Notes: a model not told the origin generated them from the sequence alone. Positions 22,247 to 31,317 are shown, counted from the stretch's first letter. The stretch is DNA of 64,000 nt from Nitrososphaerota archaeon (GCA_023379805.1 JAMCPI010000009.1:28728-92727); one strand, 5' to 3'. Made by a program: numbers and translations.

Positions 22247-23206
22247 TTGAAAGAGAAACCGAGTGATGAGATGACGCTTAAAGGCTTCAGAAGGCTCTCA
22301 TATCCGAAGATCAGGGAAATCGTGCGTCAAAAAGGTCGCCCTAAAACTGTTATGGTGGTTCCCGACAACATCAGAAGAACCGGGATTGCATATTGGGGGA
22401 TGCACCCCGACGCGCCTGACTTTGAAGACCAGTTGTTTCGCCGCCTGAACATTCCCTACATCAGGTTACTGGAGAACATCTTCAAAACCGGCGTCAAAAC
22501 TATAGTTGCACCCAGCCTTACGCATGGAAATCTTCAGAGATCAGATAAATACATCAAAACCCACCTACGCTACGCCAACTATATGGTCTACAAAGGCGAA
22601 CCGTGGCTAAACTTCTACAAACGAAGCGGCGTACGCGTCAAAATATATGGTGATCGCGATCTCTTCAACCGAGTCGCCTCGGCTCACGGCTACCCCGAGG
22701 TCATAAATTGGTGCGATGAGATTGAACAGGAAACCTCGAAAAACAAGGATCATCTGCTGCTTTGGGGTCTAGCCTGTTCTGCAACGCCCGAAACGGAGCG
22801 ACTGGTCAACCTAGGCATCGAGTTCTTCCAGAAAACAGGCCAACGTCCGACACAGGAGGATCTGGTGAAGATTTACTTCGGCGAGCCGATTGATCCTATC
22901 GACATATTTCTGAGACCTGGAGAGCTGCGCGACAGCGACTGCCAGCCGCCGCTTATAGGCGGACGATCCGAAATGTACTTTCCGGCGGCACCTTTAACCG
23001 AGCTGAAGAGCGACTTTTTCAAAGATGTGTTGTATGACTATATATTCTGCCGAATCCGATCCTTCAGCCGGAAGGAGTATCGTGACACCGATACTGCTCC
23101 TGACGTAGTTGAGAAGGTGAAGCACCACTTCGAGGCGCGCCGCGGCTCCATCATCGGAGTAGGAGAACGAATCGGCAGGTTCTGGCTGCCGAAGGAGGCG
23201 AGCTGA
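22247..23206 (+). CDS. Rv3378c-like diterpene synthase/tuberculosinyl transferase homologue
   Basis: A 319-residue protein of the cis-prenyltransferase fold. From memory it aligns along its length with M. tuberculosis Rv3378c: YPKIREIVRQKGRPKTVMVV near the start, KTGVKTIVAPSLTHGNLQRSDKY, RVKIYGDRD, RPTQEDLVKIYFGEPIDP, SEMYFPAAPLTELKSDFF and the ending GVGERIGRFW. Rv3378c converts the class II cyclase product to tuberculosinol and its adenosine adduct; the Herpetosiphon homologue makes kolavelool. The substrate here is presumably a bicyclic C20 diphosphate. A TTG start 10 nt after the preceding stop is used. Product structure cannot be predicted. Confidence 0.8.
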   Translation: MKEKPSDEMTLKGFRRLSYPKIREIVRQKGRPKTVMVVPDNIRRTGIAYWGMHPDAPDFEDQLFRRLNIPYIRLLENIFKTGVKTIVAPSLTHGNLQRSDKYIKTHLRYANYMVYKGEPWLNFYKRSGVRVKIYGDRDLFNRVASAHGYPEVINWCDEIEQETSKNKDHLLLWGLACSATPETERLVNLGIEFFQKTGQRPTQEDLVKIYFGEPIDPIDIFLRPGELRDSDCQPPLIGGRSEMYFPAAPLTELKSDFFKDVLYDYIFCRIRSFSRKEYRDTDTAPDVVEKVKHHFEARRGSIIGVGERIGRFWLPKEAS

Positions 23207-23339
23207 GATTCTTCCATATAACTACATAGTTCTGTCCATTCTATCTGCAGTTGTAGCAGCTACACTTGCACTCTACATCTCAATTAAAAGCGCGAGACGG
23301 GATCTAGGCTGGCGTTTCTCCCTCTGGGCAATTAGCATA

Positions 23340-24365
23340 GTGATGATTTCTCTAGGTGATGCGTTACGGAAAAGTTCTGAAGATTACAACTTCACGCTCT
23401 TCTGGACGAAGTTCACCGTCCTTGGCGCAATAGTCTTCCTTCCAACCTTTGCAGAGTTCTGCCTAACCTTTCCGCCCAAAAAAGAGCCGTTTCGAACCAG
23501 ATTTCTTTACTTCTCTATCGCAGTCAGCGTAGCCTTGGCAGCGCTTTTGCCCTCCGATATCCTCGTTCAAGGCCTTAGTCGATCTTCACTAGGTTGGCTC
23601 ACTAACTTCGGCCCGGGATTAATTCTGTTCGGCCCTGCATTTGCTATAATCAGCATAGTATCCTTCGCTCAACTTGTGAAGAAAACTCATCGAAGAGCCA
23701 CCTATTATCGAACCCATGTGATTACGCTAGGCATACTGATCGCAGTTGGACTTGTGACTACACTGGTTCCGCCGATTCAGGAGCAACTGGTCGATCCGCC
23801 AATGCTCAGCATCCTGTCGCTCTCAGCCACAGCGCTGCTTGGCAGTCTTGTTCTCCGCCAAAAGTTCTTGGTGATACCTATCGCGGAGACATCTTCTGAA
23901 ACGGCGCGACGCGAATCTCTTGAGAAGAGTGGAAGCTACGTTATAATTGAAGATACGCCTAACAGATCTATTGGGTTCTTGACGGATTGCGTGATGCACG
24001 GCTCACCAGGTCTTTGCATCACCAAGATACCGCCTGAACAGGTTAGGGACGAGTTTAAATTATCAAATACGCCTATTTTCTGGCTTAGTGAACTGGATCT
24101 TCCAAACACGCTTCACCCTACAGACGTTGAAACTTTGTCATTCTACGCCAAATCATTTTATGATAATGCTAAAGATGGGGTTCTTCTGCTTCAAGGTTTA
24201 GAGTATCTGGTTGAGAAGAACGGCTTAGCAACTGTGTTGAAGCTTATGAAGCAGCTGAAAGGATTCGCTACCAAGCGTAACGGGATGCTGATAGTGTCTG
24301 TTCTGAAAGACTCGTTAGATCAAGACACGATGTCCCAGCTTAAAGCTGGGCTGACGCAGCTGTAA
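23340..24365 (+). CDS. 7TM sensor with DUF835 domain
   Basis: About 342 residues from the first standard start (GTG 23340). The N-terminal half has several membrane helices like the 7TM module of histidine kinases; residues about 195-340 are the archaeal DUF835 domain (GSYVIIEDTPNRSIGFLTD, GLCITKIPPEQVRDEF, ILLQ-like DGVLLLQGLEYLVEKNG). The open frame extends back to 23208, two bases after the previous stop, and encodes another clear helix (YIVLSILSAVVAATLALYI), so translation probably begins there at a non-standard codon such as ATT. Tight spacing suggests co-expression with the diterpene genes. DUF835 proteins are thought to be signalling proteins. Confidence 0.75.
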   Translation: MMISLGDALRKSSEDYNFTLFWTKFTVLGAIVFLPTFAEFCLTFPPKKEPFRTRFLYFSIAVSVALAALLPSDILVQGLSRSSLGWLTNFGPGLILFGPAFAIISIVSFAQLVKKTHRRATYYRTHVITLGILIAVGLVTTLVPPIQEQLVDPPMLSILSLSATALLGSLVLRQKFLVIPIAETSSETARRESLEKSGSYVIIEDTPNRSIGFLTDCVMHGSPGLCITKIPPEQVRDEFKLSNTPIFWLSELDLPNTLHPTDVETLSFYAKSFYDNAKDGVLLLQGLEYLVEKNGLATVLKLMKQLKGFATKRNGMLIVSVLKDSLDQDTMSQLKAGLTQL

Positions 24366-24477
24366 GTAACCCGAGAATAGGCTGTACACTCATCACTACA
24401 GGCACCTCATTCTCAACTGTGTTCTCAACCAAGATTGTATAAATGATTGTGTCGCCATCATTGACGGTAACTGTTGG

Positions 24478-25422
24478 GTGGATAAAGTGGAACTTGGCAT
24501 TATAGGTCTTGGAAAGATGGGTGGGAATCTTTCCCTTCAGTGTGTTGATAAAGGTATTCGAGTTGTTGGAACGGCGAGACACTCTAAACCTGAACTATCA
24601 GATAAAGGGGTTAAAGTCGTCAAGAACCACGATGAGTTCGCGAACTTCTTGACGCATCCTCGCAAGATCTACCTTTCTCTTCCGGCTGGCGCCACGGTTG
24701 ACAAGGTGCTGAGCGAGATTGTTCCGCATCTGGATAAGGGAGATGTTATAATGGATGGGGGAAATTCCTACTACAAAGATTCGATGCGACGTGAAAAGGA
24801 GCTAGCGAAGCAGGGAATCTACTTCCTCGATTGCGGAACCAGCGGTGGGCTTGATGGTGCCAGGTATGGTGCCTGCTTCATGGTTGGAGGTAGAGATGAG
24901 GGGGTTCGAATAGTCGAGCCGGTTCTGAAGCGGCTCGCGGTTGAGGGCGGCTATATTCACGCTGGAGGGCCGGGAAGCGGTCATTTTGTGAAGCTGGTGC
25001 ATAACGGGATTGAGTTCGGGATGCTTCAATCTATCGGTGAGGGTGTTGAGTTGATGCGTAGAAGCAACTTCGATCTTGATTTGCAGAAGATATTTGAGAA
25101 CTGGATACACGGCTCAGTCATCCGAGGTTGGCTGGTTGAGTTGATGGCTGAGGGTCTCCGTGAGGTGAAGAGTCTCGATAACGTTCCAGCTTATGTAGAG
25201 GATACAGGTGAAGTGAACTGGCTTGTTGAAGATGCGGTAGAGCAGGAGATCCCAATTCCGGCTATTACGCAGTCGGTTTTAGAGCTCTTTAAATCGAGGG
25301 GGCGGGCTGACGATACATACAGAGCAATAGCGATTATGCGCCACGGCTTCGGTGGTCACCCCTACGGGCCGGGCAAGTATATTGCGGATGAACGCAAGTC
25401 TAGCCGAGTAGGTTCTATCTAG
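24478..25422 (+). CDS. gnd: 6-phosphogluconate dehydrogenase (decarboxylating)
   Basis: A 314-residue short-form (YqeC/GndA-like) enzyme that oxidises 6-phosphogluconate to ribulose 5-phosphate. The Rossmann motif is GIIGLGKMGGNLS (residues 6-18); catalytic features are DGGNSYYKDS, the GTSGG loop, and KLVHNGIEFGM with the active Lys/Asn. The start is GTG at the beginning of the strand. The length of about 300 residues is typical of archaeal and Gram-positive short Gnd, which are NAD- or NADP-linked. Transcription is separate from the upstream sensor. Confidence 0.9.
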   Translation: MDKVELGIIGLGKMGGNLSLQCVDKGIRVVGTARHSKPELSDKGVKVVKNHDEFANFLTHPRKIYLSLPAGATVDKVLSEIVPHLDKGDVIMDGGNSYYKDSMRREKELAKQGIYFLDCGTSGGLDGARYGACFMVGGRDEGVRIVEPVLKRLAVEGGYIHAGGPGSGHFVKLVHNGIEFGMLQSIGEGVELMRRSNFDLDLQKIFENWIHGSVIRGWLVELMAEGLREVKSLDNVPAYVEDTGEVNWLVEDAVEQEIPIPAITQSVLELFKSRGRADDTYRAIAIMRHGFGGHPYGPGKYIADERKSSRVGSI

Positions 25423-25437
25423 ATGATGTGCAGCGAA

Positions 25438-26052
25438 CTACTCTTCAACGAGGATTATTCTGGCCGGTGCCCCGTCGCAGTTGATGCGTAGTGGGAGTCC
25501 TAGGAAGATGTATTCGCCTTCATCTACTCCAGCCAGGTTGAGGCCTTCGAAGAGAGTTAGGTTGCTGATCAGGATGCAATGTACCTCATCGTCGTCCTCG
25601 AACTTCTTGACGCTGAGATAGTCGAAGCCTAGTGTCTTGACTCCTTTCTCGATTAGATATGTTGCTGCATCTATCTTTACATGCGTGTAATCGCTTCTGA
25701 ACTGCTTGGAGCTTTGTTCAGAATTCCTTGTTTTGAGAAGGATTATGTCTCCGCGTGTGATTGGTTTGTTCTCCAAATCTTTGCGGTGGATCTCCTTCTC
25801 GACTGCGGTGAGGTCGATTACCCGGCATCTTCCGTAGAAACTGTTGAGCGGCAGCGATGCTGCTCCTTCTCCGTTCTCTTGTATATGCATCTTGGCATCT
25901 GCGTGGGTGCCGGTGTGGCTTCCAATCGATATTAGTGACTCATTGGTCTTGTTCTCAGGTATAGACGAGTATCGTTGGATAACAGGGTTTGGGTTACCCG
26001 GGTACACAATCATGTCCTCGGTAATCATCATTGAAACATCGATGAACCTCAA
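25438..26052 (-). CDS. Cyclase/kynurenine formamidase-like hydrolase
   Basis: A 204-residue metal-dependent hydrolase of the cyclase (KynB) superfamily. The signature HTGTHADAKMH (about residues 47-57) supplies metal-binding His/Asp residues; FDVSM-like start and GDIILLKTRN are also typical. These enzymes hydrolyse amides or lactones such as N-formylkynurenine, but many archaeal members have unknown substrates. No tryptophan-degradation genes are nearby. It converges with gnd, 15 bp between the stops. Confidence 0.82.
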   Translation of the reverse strand: MRFIDVSMMITEDMIVYPGNPNPVIQRYSSIPENKTNESLISIGSHTGTHADAKMHIQENGEGAASLPLNSFYGRCRVIDLTAVEKEIHRKDLENKPITRGDIILLKTRNSEQSSKQFRSDYTHVKIDAATYLIEKGVKTLGFDYLSVKKFEDDDEVHCILISNLTLFEGLNLAGVDEGEYIFLGLPLRINCDGAPARIILVEE

Positions 26053-26190
26053 TCGTTGTTGTTCCCCCGTAAGTTGTTTTATGATTAAGATGTGGCTTCT
26101 AATTATTAAGCAAGTTTCATTTTGTCAAAGACTACGCGTGGGAGCCTCAACTGCGGCAGTTTTTTATCTTTCAAAGCGGCTATTACACTT

Positions 26191-26535
26191 ATGTTTACGC
26201 AATTGGCAGACAAAAGCTGCGTAGAGTATGATGAAGGAACACCTCCGTTGTCCAAAGAGAAGGCTGAGGAATATCTTAAGCAACTGAGCGGCTGGAGGCT
26301 GATTGGGTCAACGCGTATCGAGAAGAATTACGATTTCGCTGACTTCACAGAGGCGATGAAGTTCGTTAACCGCGTAGCTGATATTGCTGAGGCGGAGGAT
26401 CACCACCCTGATATTTTGATCCACAGCTGGAATAAAGTGCGGCTCACCTTGTCGACTCACGCAGTGAAGGGGCTGAGCGAGAACGACTTCATCTTAGCAG
26501 CGAAAATTGATCAGATGATAGACAAGGTTATCTAA
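26191..26535 (+). CDS. Pterin-4a-carbinolamine dehydratase
   Basis: A 114-residue PCD/DCoH protein. The conserved block DHHPDILIHSWNKVRLTLSTH contains the catalytic His-His and His residues, and GWRL opens the fold. It recycles oxidised pterin cofactors of aromatic hydroxylases or has a role in molybdopterin/pterin metabolism. ATG 26191 is chosen over upstream in-frame starts because the TTTTTATC box at about 26160-26167 lies about 27 nt upstream, giving a leaderless transcript. Confidence 0.87.
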   Translation: MFTQLADKSCVEYDEGTPPLSKEKAEEYLKQLSGWRLIGSTRIEKNYDFADFTEAMKFVNRVADIAEAEDHHPDILIHSWNKVRLTLSTHAVKGLSENDFILAAKIDQMIDKVI

Positions 26536-26628
26536 TTCTGTAGGCCCAGTAGCAATCGCAACTTTGCCCAGAGCTGCTTCTCCAAAGATTATAAGGACAT
26601 AGCGTCAAGCACTGTTGGAGCATTTTGA

Positions 26629-28056
26629 TTGACTAACGCGCCGATTCATTCGCGGGGGCTCGTTCTTTTTGGGTTAATTATGGGCCTCTTCCTTTCAGCC
26701 ATTGAGATGACGGTGGTCTCAACAGCGATGCCTAAGGCTGCGGTGGAGCTAGGCGGCACCGATCTTTACAGCTGGATATTCGGTGCATACATACTGCTAG
26801 TCACTATCACGGGGCCTCTTTGGGGACGGCTCTCCGACATGTATGGGCGTAGGGCAATCTATTTGATAGGTGTAGCGGTCTTCCTCGCAGGCTCAATGCT
26901 TTCCGGCGCAGCTCAAGATATGTTTCAGCTAGTCATCTTTAGGGTGGTTCAAGGGGTCGGCGGCGGCGCTCTCCTTGTTCTTACCTTCACAATCGTCGGG
27001 GAAATTTATCAGCTCAGAGAGCGCAGCCGTGTTCAAGGATACCTTAGCTCAGTTTGGGCGATAGCAAGTATTGTTGGTCCGCCTGCTGGAGGCTTCATCG
27101 CCGAGAACATCAGTTGGCGCTGGGTGTTTTACATCAACATCCCCTTTGGTATTATGGCTTTGGTTATGGTAGCTAAGTGGCTGACCAATCAGAAGCGAGG
27201 TCCTAGTGGTGGTCTGGATCTGCCGGGGACCTTCTTCTTTACTCTCTCAACATCCTTCCTGATGATTTTCCTCACAGAGTATTCGGATCTGAGTGGGCTG
27301 ACCGAGTTCACGTTTCTGATTGTATCTGCAGTAGCGATGATTGTGTTTTTCAAGATTGAGGCATCTGCTAAATCGCCTTTGATACCGCTTGGCCTTCTTC
27401 TGGATCGAGTGTTATCTATTGCTCTAGTGGGGAACCTGCTCTTTGGCGTAGCCTTCTTTGGTATGCTCTCCTATGTCCCGATTCTTCTGCAGTGGCTGCT
27501 TGGTCTCCCGGCCTCAGACTCTGGGCTTCTTTTGACCCCTTCTGTACTCGGGTGGACTGTAGCTGCGGTAATTGCGAGTAGACTTTTGACCAAGATATCG
27601 TTGAAGCCGATTGTACTCACAAGTGTGGTCTTGATGTCCACAGGGCTAGTCATCATCGCGTTCTTTCACGGGACGTTTGCGGTAGCGGCGGGAGGCCTGT
27701 TAGTGGGTGCGGGTATGGGGAGTGTAGTTACGCCGCTTCTCATTGTTGTGCAGACAATGGTTAACCCGGGGTCGTTAGGCGTTGCTACGGCGTTACTTAG
27801 CTTCATGAGAACGTTGGGTGGCACTATCGGTGTCATGTTGATGTGGGTTCCGATAAAGGCGTCTCTAGATGCAGCGGGGTTGAAGACAGTGACTATTCTA
27901 ACGCCGCAGCAGATATCGATACTTTCAAGTGGCTTTCAATACGCATTCCTAATCGGCTTAGCTGCGGCATTGGTTTGCTTTCCGATTTACCTTATGCTAC
28001 CAAGGCTGAACTTGAGCGAATGGGATCAAGCCCGCTCAGCTAGTACCCCTGATTGA
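26629..28056 (+). CDS. DHA2-family MFS exporter
   Basis: A 475-residue transporter with about 14 membrane helices of the EmrB/QacA drug:proton antiporter type. Visible signatures: LSAIEMTVVSTAMPKA in helix 1, motif A GRLSDMYGRRAIYL, and motif C-like SIVGPPAGGFIAENISWRWVFYINIPFG. It pumps hydrophobic compounds out of the cell. TTG start. Substrate unknown; an export role for a diterpenoid is conceivable but nothing in the sequence shows it. Confidence 0.88.
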   Translation: MTNAPIHSRGLVLFGLIMGLFLSAIEMTVVSTAMPKAAVELGGTDLYSWIFGAYILLVTITGPLWGRLSDMYGRRAIYLIGVAVFLAGSMLSGAAQDMFQLVIFRVVQGVGGGALLVLTFTIVGEIYQLRERSRVQGYLSSVWAIASIVGPPAGGFIAENISWRWVFYINIPFGIMALVMVAKWLTNQKRGPSGGLDLPGTFFFTLSTSFLMIFLTEYSDLSGLTEFTFLIVSAVAMIVFFKIEASAKSPLIPLGLLLDRVLSIALVGNLLFGVAFFGMLSYVPILLQWLLGLPASDSGLLLTPSVLGWTVAAVIASRLLTKISLKPIVLTSVVLMSTGLVIIAFFHGTFAVAAGGLLVGAGMGSVVTPLLIVVQTMVNPGSLGVATALLSFMRTLGGTIGVMLMWVPIKASLDAAGLKTVTILTPQQISILSSGFQYAFLIGLAAALVCFPIYLMLPRLNLSEWDQARSASTPD

Positions 28057-28081
28057 GTGTTAAATCGCTCTGTGAGTTGGT

Positions 28082-28681
28082 TTAGAGTAGTCCGAGGAGC
28101 AGTATTACGCCTATCACTATGAAAGATATCGCGGCGATCTTCTGGACTAGTCCTGTAGAGACGAAGTGTGAGAGGCTTTTGCCGAGCGCCACGCCCGTTA
28201 AGGATGTTACTGCGAAGCTGCCTATGACGCCTAGAGCCACTGAAGCTGGGGAGCCGGATTCCACTACCAGCGCGATAACCGCTAACTGGGTCTTGTCTCC
28301 CAGCTCAGCTACGGCGACAAGTGAGAATGCCGCAACGATACCCATCTTATTTGCGGTCTTTTCTTGTCCTTTATGCTCGTTCTCTTCTTCATCTTTTTCT
28401 TTACTCACGAGGCTGAAGAGTCCGAAGAGTATGAATATGCCCCCGGATATTCTGCCTATCAGCGCTATCGGTATCACTGACGAGGCTGCTGTGCCGATTA
28501 CTATTCCGACAAGGCTTACTGATATCTCTCCTAGGAATGATCCGAGAAAAATGCGTCCGGGTGCTCTGTATCTGGCAGCCAGCATCACGGTCATTATCTG
28601 CGTCTTGTCCCCCATCTCGGCTAGTATGATCAGGAAAAAGGCGGATGATACTGCGATGAGATCGATGCTGTTAGGCTGCAT
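28082..28681 (-). CDS. GDT1/TMEM165-family cation transporter
   Basis: A 199-residue membrane protein with six helices in two inverted halves, each with the ExGDK(T/S) motif: AEMGDKTQIMTV (residues about 21-32) and AELGDKTQLAVI (about 124-135). Family members export Mn or Ca ions. A charged cytoplasmic loop (SKEKDEEENEHKGQEKTANK) joins the halves. It is convergent with the MFS gene and near an ArsR-type regulator and ferritin, which makes a metal homeostasis context likely. Confidence 0.88.
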   Translation of the reverse strand: MQPNSIDLIAVSSAFFLIILAEMGDKTQIMTVMLAARYRAPGRIFLGSFLGEISVSLVGIVIGTAASSVIPIALIGRISGGIFILFGLFSLVSKEKDEEENEHKGQEKTANKMGIVAAFSLVAVAELGDKTQLAVIALVVESGSPASVALGVIGSFAVTSLTGVALGKSLSHFVSTGLVQKIAAISFIVIGVILLLGLL

Positions 28682-28818
28682 CCCAGATACGGGTCAGTTC
28701 TGCAGATATTAAGCTGATAGTTTGTTACGCGAATAGTTGGAGTGTTGAAGCAGGTCTGCCATGGTTTTGATAGGTGTTCTCGGGGTGGGCGATTAGAAGT
28801 GTTGGCGCTGTGCTTTGG

Positions 28819-29064
28819 TCAGCTGGTTTTTTCTTTCTGTATCATTGCTCGGCATTCGTCTGCGTGTGGGCACCAGTTGAAGCAGGATGAGTCTTTTAAT
28901 GCTCGTGGGTATTCGCGTCCGCAGTCGTAGCATTTGCCGAAGTCTTCGTCGCTCCAGAACTCAATAGTTCCTTTGCAGTTGGGGCACTCTTCGTATTCTG
29001 GGACTGGTCGTACAACTTTTGTGACCCCTGGGCAGTATTTAGGTCGAGGCTGGTCGTCGCTCAG
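28819..29064 (-). CDS. Small zinc-ribbon protein without standard start
   Basis: An open frame of 81 codons with ECPNC...KCYDCG (zinc ribbon) and SCFNWCPHADEC (a CxxxCxxxxxC group resembling the tail of small archaeal and bacterial metal proteins). Between the upstream stop (TGA at about 29102) and the conserved part there is no ATG, GTG or TTG; CTG at 29064, with AAGGAG 12 nt upstream, is the best available start. Either a rare start is used or the 5' end is frameshifted. It follows the ArsR-type gene on the same strand. Confidence 0.5.
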   Translation of the reverse strand: MSDDQPRPKYCPGVTKVVRPVPEYEECPNCKGTIEFWSDEDFGKCYDCGREYPRALKDSSCFNWCPHADECRAMIQKEKTS

Positions 29065-29169
29065 CTTGAAACAGGTCTCCTTTTCGGTTGATGATCAGAT
29101 GCGTCTTTACCTGATTTATGCCTACTGCATATCATATTGGCGTTGTTCGTTCCTTCAGCTGTTCCCATG

Positions 29170-29515
29170 CTAGCTGTTCGCCATCTTTTTCGTCGTAGTG
29201 CAGTTGGTTTCACCGTTTTTCTTTGCGCAGTATCTGTCGAAGTGGTCTGACATTATTCGGAAGAGTGGTTCCATAGTCTCGTGGTTGAGTGAGTAGATTC
29301 GCTCCTTCCAGTGTTGCTCTACGAAGACGAGGCCGCATCGTACTAGAGGTGTCAGGTTGTGCGAGATCATGCTTTGCTCTTGTCCTAGCGCGTTCGTGAT
29401 TTCTGTGACGCTCATGTCTCGTTGCCTCAGCAGCTCTAGTATGGCGAGCCGCGTAGGGTTTGACAGTGTCAGGAAAAACAGGTTACAAGCGTCGCTTAAT
29501 CCACGTTTCGTTCAC
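29170..29515 (-). CDS. ArsR-family transcriptional regulator, apparent frameshift near start
   Basis: Winged-helix protein. The ATG at 29415 opens MSVTEITNALGQEQSMISHNLTPLVRCGLV, the recognition-helix region of ArsR repressors, but the preceding helices (LFFLTLSNPTRLAILELLRQRD) are coded in the same frame upstream with no standard start. A GTG at 29515 with GAGGTG upstream begins MNETWIKRRL in the neighbouring frame; removing one base near 29485 would fuse the two. No CxC metal motif is visible in the recognition helix; the C-terminus is Cys/Lys-rich (DRYCAKKNGETNC). It probably controls the adjacent metal/redox genes. Confidence 0.68.
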
Positions 29516-29630
29516 TTAACACCTCTTCGTATGAGTGTAACATCATATGACGAGACTATCATGTGAGGTATATACCTTTCGCATAACAGTCCAGAAGGTT
29601 TTAAATAAAACGCAGTGTATAGTTGAAAAT

Positions 29631-30050
29631 ATGGCTTCTGAAAAGCTATTGAATCTTCTGAATCAGGCTATTTCGCAGGAACTTTCGGCTTCAATCCAGT
29701 ATATGTGGCATCACGTTATGGCTATCGGGATGAGAAGTCCTGAAGTTCGAGACAAGATCCGCGACATAGCGATTGTTGAAATGAAGCATGCTGAGAAGAT
29801 TGCTGAGCGTCTCGACTATCTTGGTGGTGTCCCGTCGACAAAACCTACTCCGATAGATCTAGGCACCAATCTTGAAGAAATTATACAGAAGAACAAAGCA
29901 AAGGAAGAGGGCGCGATCAAACTCTACCGTGACATCATCAAGGTCGCGGGTGAGGAGGGGGATACTACAACCCGCCTCCTCTTCGAAGAGATACTTTCAG
30001 ACGAAGAGGAGCATCACAACGATTTCGAAACGCTCCTCGAAGGCAACTAA
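29631..30050 (+). CDS. Ferritin-like (bacterioferritin/Dps-type) protein
   Basis: A 139-residue four-helix bundle protein. Diiron ligands are visible as QELSASIQY (Glu 18), EMKHAEKI (Glu, His about 51-54), Glu near 94 and DEEEHH at the end. This is the archaeal ferritin/bacterioferritin-like group that oxidises and stores iron or removes peroxide. The ATG is about 26 nt after an A/T box TTTTAAATAAAA (29599-29610), so leaderless. It is divergent from the ArsR-type regulator, which may control it. Confidence 0.85.
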   Translation: MASEKLLNLLNQAISQELSASIQYMWHHVMAIGMRSPEVRDKIRDIAIVEMKHAEKIAERLDYLGGVPSTKPTPIDLGTNLEEIIQKNKAKEEGAIKLYRDIIKVAGEEGDTTTRLLFEEILSDEEEHHNDFETLLEGN

Positions 30051-30169
30051 CCTAGCATCCAATCGCGATACAAAGATATCGCATTCACGGTTCCTTTAGC
30101 AGACCGTATTTTACTTTTTAGCATTGAAAAACTGATAAGTGTCTACTTTAAAGCAGGTATGGTGTACAG

Positions 30170-30874
30170 TTGCGCAGATTAATGGTGCTTCAACATGTGG
30201 ATTGTGAGCACCTGGGCGTGTTAGAAGAGCTGCTCATGCAGCGAAGCGTCGCTTACAAGTATGTGAAGCTCTTTGAAGGGGAGAGTATTCCGGATTTAGA
30301 GCCTTACTCAGGCGTGATTCTTCTCGGCGGCCCGATGAATGTGTATGAAGAGAAGGAGTACCCGTTTTTGCGGCATGAAGACCGTCTGATTAAGTCAGCT
30401 TTGAAACGCGGTACGCCGCTGTTGGGGATTTGTCTCGGCGCTCAGCTTATCGCTAAGGCGGCTGGTGCCAGAGTTTACCGCGGGCGCGAGAAGGAGATAG
30501 GGTGGTACACGCTTTATTTGACTCCTGAGGCGAGGCTGGATCGTTTGTTTCGTGGGTTTGAGGCGCAGATGACTGTTTTTCAGTGGCATGGAGATACATT
30601 TGACGTTCCTGAGGGAGGTGTTCGCCTCGCTGGCAGCAGCCTTTTCACGAACCAAGCCTTTCTGATAGGTGCTGCGACCTACGCTTTGCAGTTTCATCTC
30701 GAGGTGTCTGCTGAGATGATTCGGGAATGGGCGGAGTGTTACCGGGATGATCTTGTATCTCTGAACGGAACTGTTGATCGCGAGGCTCTGCTGAGGGATG
30801 CGGATAGGTTGGTGGGGGCTTTGAATTTGAACGCGTCTCAGGTCTGTGAGAATTTTACGGGACTTCTAAGGTAA
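30170..30874 (+). CDS. Class I glutamine amidotransferase (GMP synthase-like)
   Basis: A 234-residue stand-alone GATase1 domain. The nucleophile elbow is LLGICLGAQLIA (Cys about residue 88); the catalytic His and Glu are in ALQFHLEVS (about 175-177), and FQWHGDTF is the family signature of GMP-synthase-like amidotransferases of unknown acceptor. TTG start at the first strand. These proteins hydrolyse glutamine or gamma-glutamyl compounds; no synthetase partner lies nearby. Confidence 0.87.
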   Translation: MRRLMVLQHVDCEHLGVLEELLMQRSVAYKYVKLFEGESIPDLEPYSGVILLGGPMNVYEEKEYPFLRHEDRLIKSALKRGTPLLGICLGAQLIAKAAGARVYRGREKEIGWYTLYLTPEARLDRLFRGFEAQMTVFQWHGDTFDVPEGGVRLAGSSLFTNQAFLIGAATYALQFHLEVSAEMIREWAECYRDDLVSLNGTVDREALLRDADRLVGALNLNASQVCENFTGLLR

Positions 30875-31317
30875 ACATACCTGGTACTTGTTTAAGCGGA
30901 TTCTTCTTTCTCTTCGTGTCAGTTGATTCTATCGAGGATATTCTAAATAATAGTACGCGCTCGTGCGCCGGCACCAGTGTTGCCGTAGTCCGAGGGGGGG
31001 AGGTTTAAAAAGCATTGAAGGAGTTGCATTGTTCCGGCTTTTGCTTGACAGGATATGCCTTAGCGGTATTCGCTGCTGGATGCAAGGCTTGCAAAGGTGT
31101 GATGATCAGGCTTGCAGGACTACTCCCCAGTGTTTTCTTCTTCTAAGATGTTGGAACTATTTGCCTGACTGCGCTGGTTTGCAGAACATGTATTATCTGC
31201 TGCTTTATGATAGGTAGATTTTGTGAAGCATTGCTCGTGTGGTTTGCGGTGGAGTTTTAGTGGGTAGCATTTAATTTAAATGGGTTGTGTTGCATCGATT
31301 TGGTGACTCGATCTGTT
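30875..31317. other. Gene-poor intergenic region
   Basis: No convincing gene in 443 bp. A 43-codon frame (31015-31146, TTG with GGGAGG 11 nt upstream) would encode a small hydrophobic Cys-containing peptide (ends LAGLLPSVFFF); longer frames in other registers have random composition. A TTTAATTTAAAT box at 31270-31281 probably serves the thpR gene. Confidence 0.4.

Noticed and set aside
26629..28056. Dedicated diterpenoid exporter
   Set aside because: The MFS gene is separated by unrelated genes and carries only general drug-exporter motifs.
30963..31217. 84-codon plus-strand frame between amidotransferase and thpR
   Set aside because: Cys/Arg/Leu-rich product without motif or ribosome site; codon pattern unlike neighbours.
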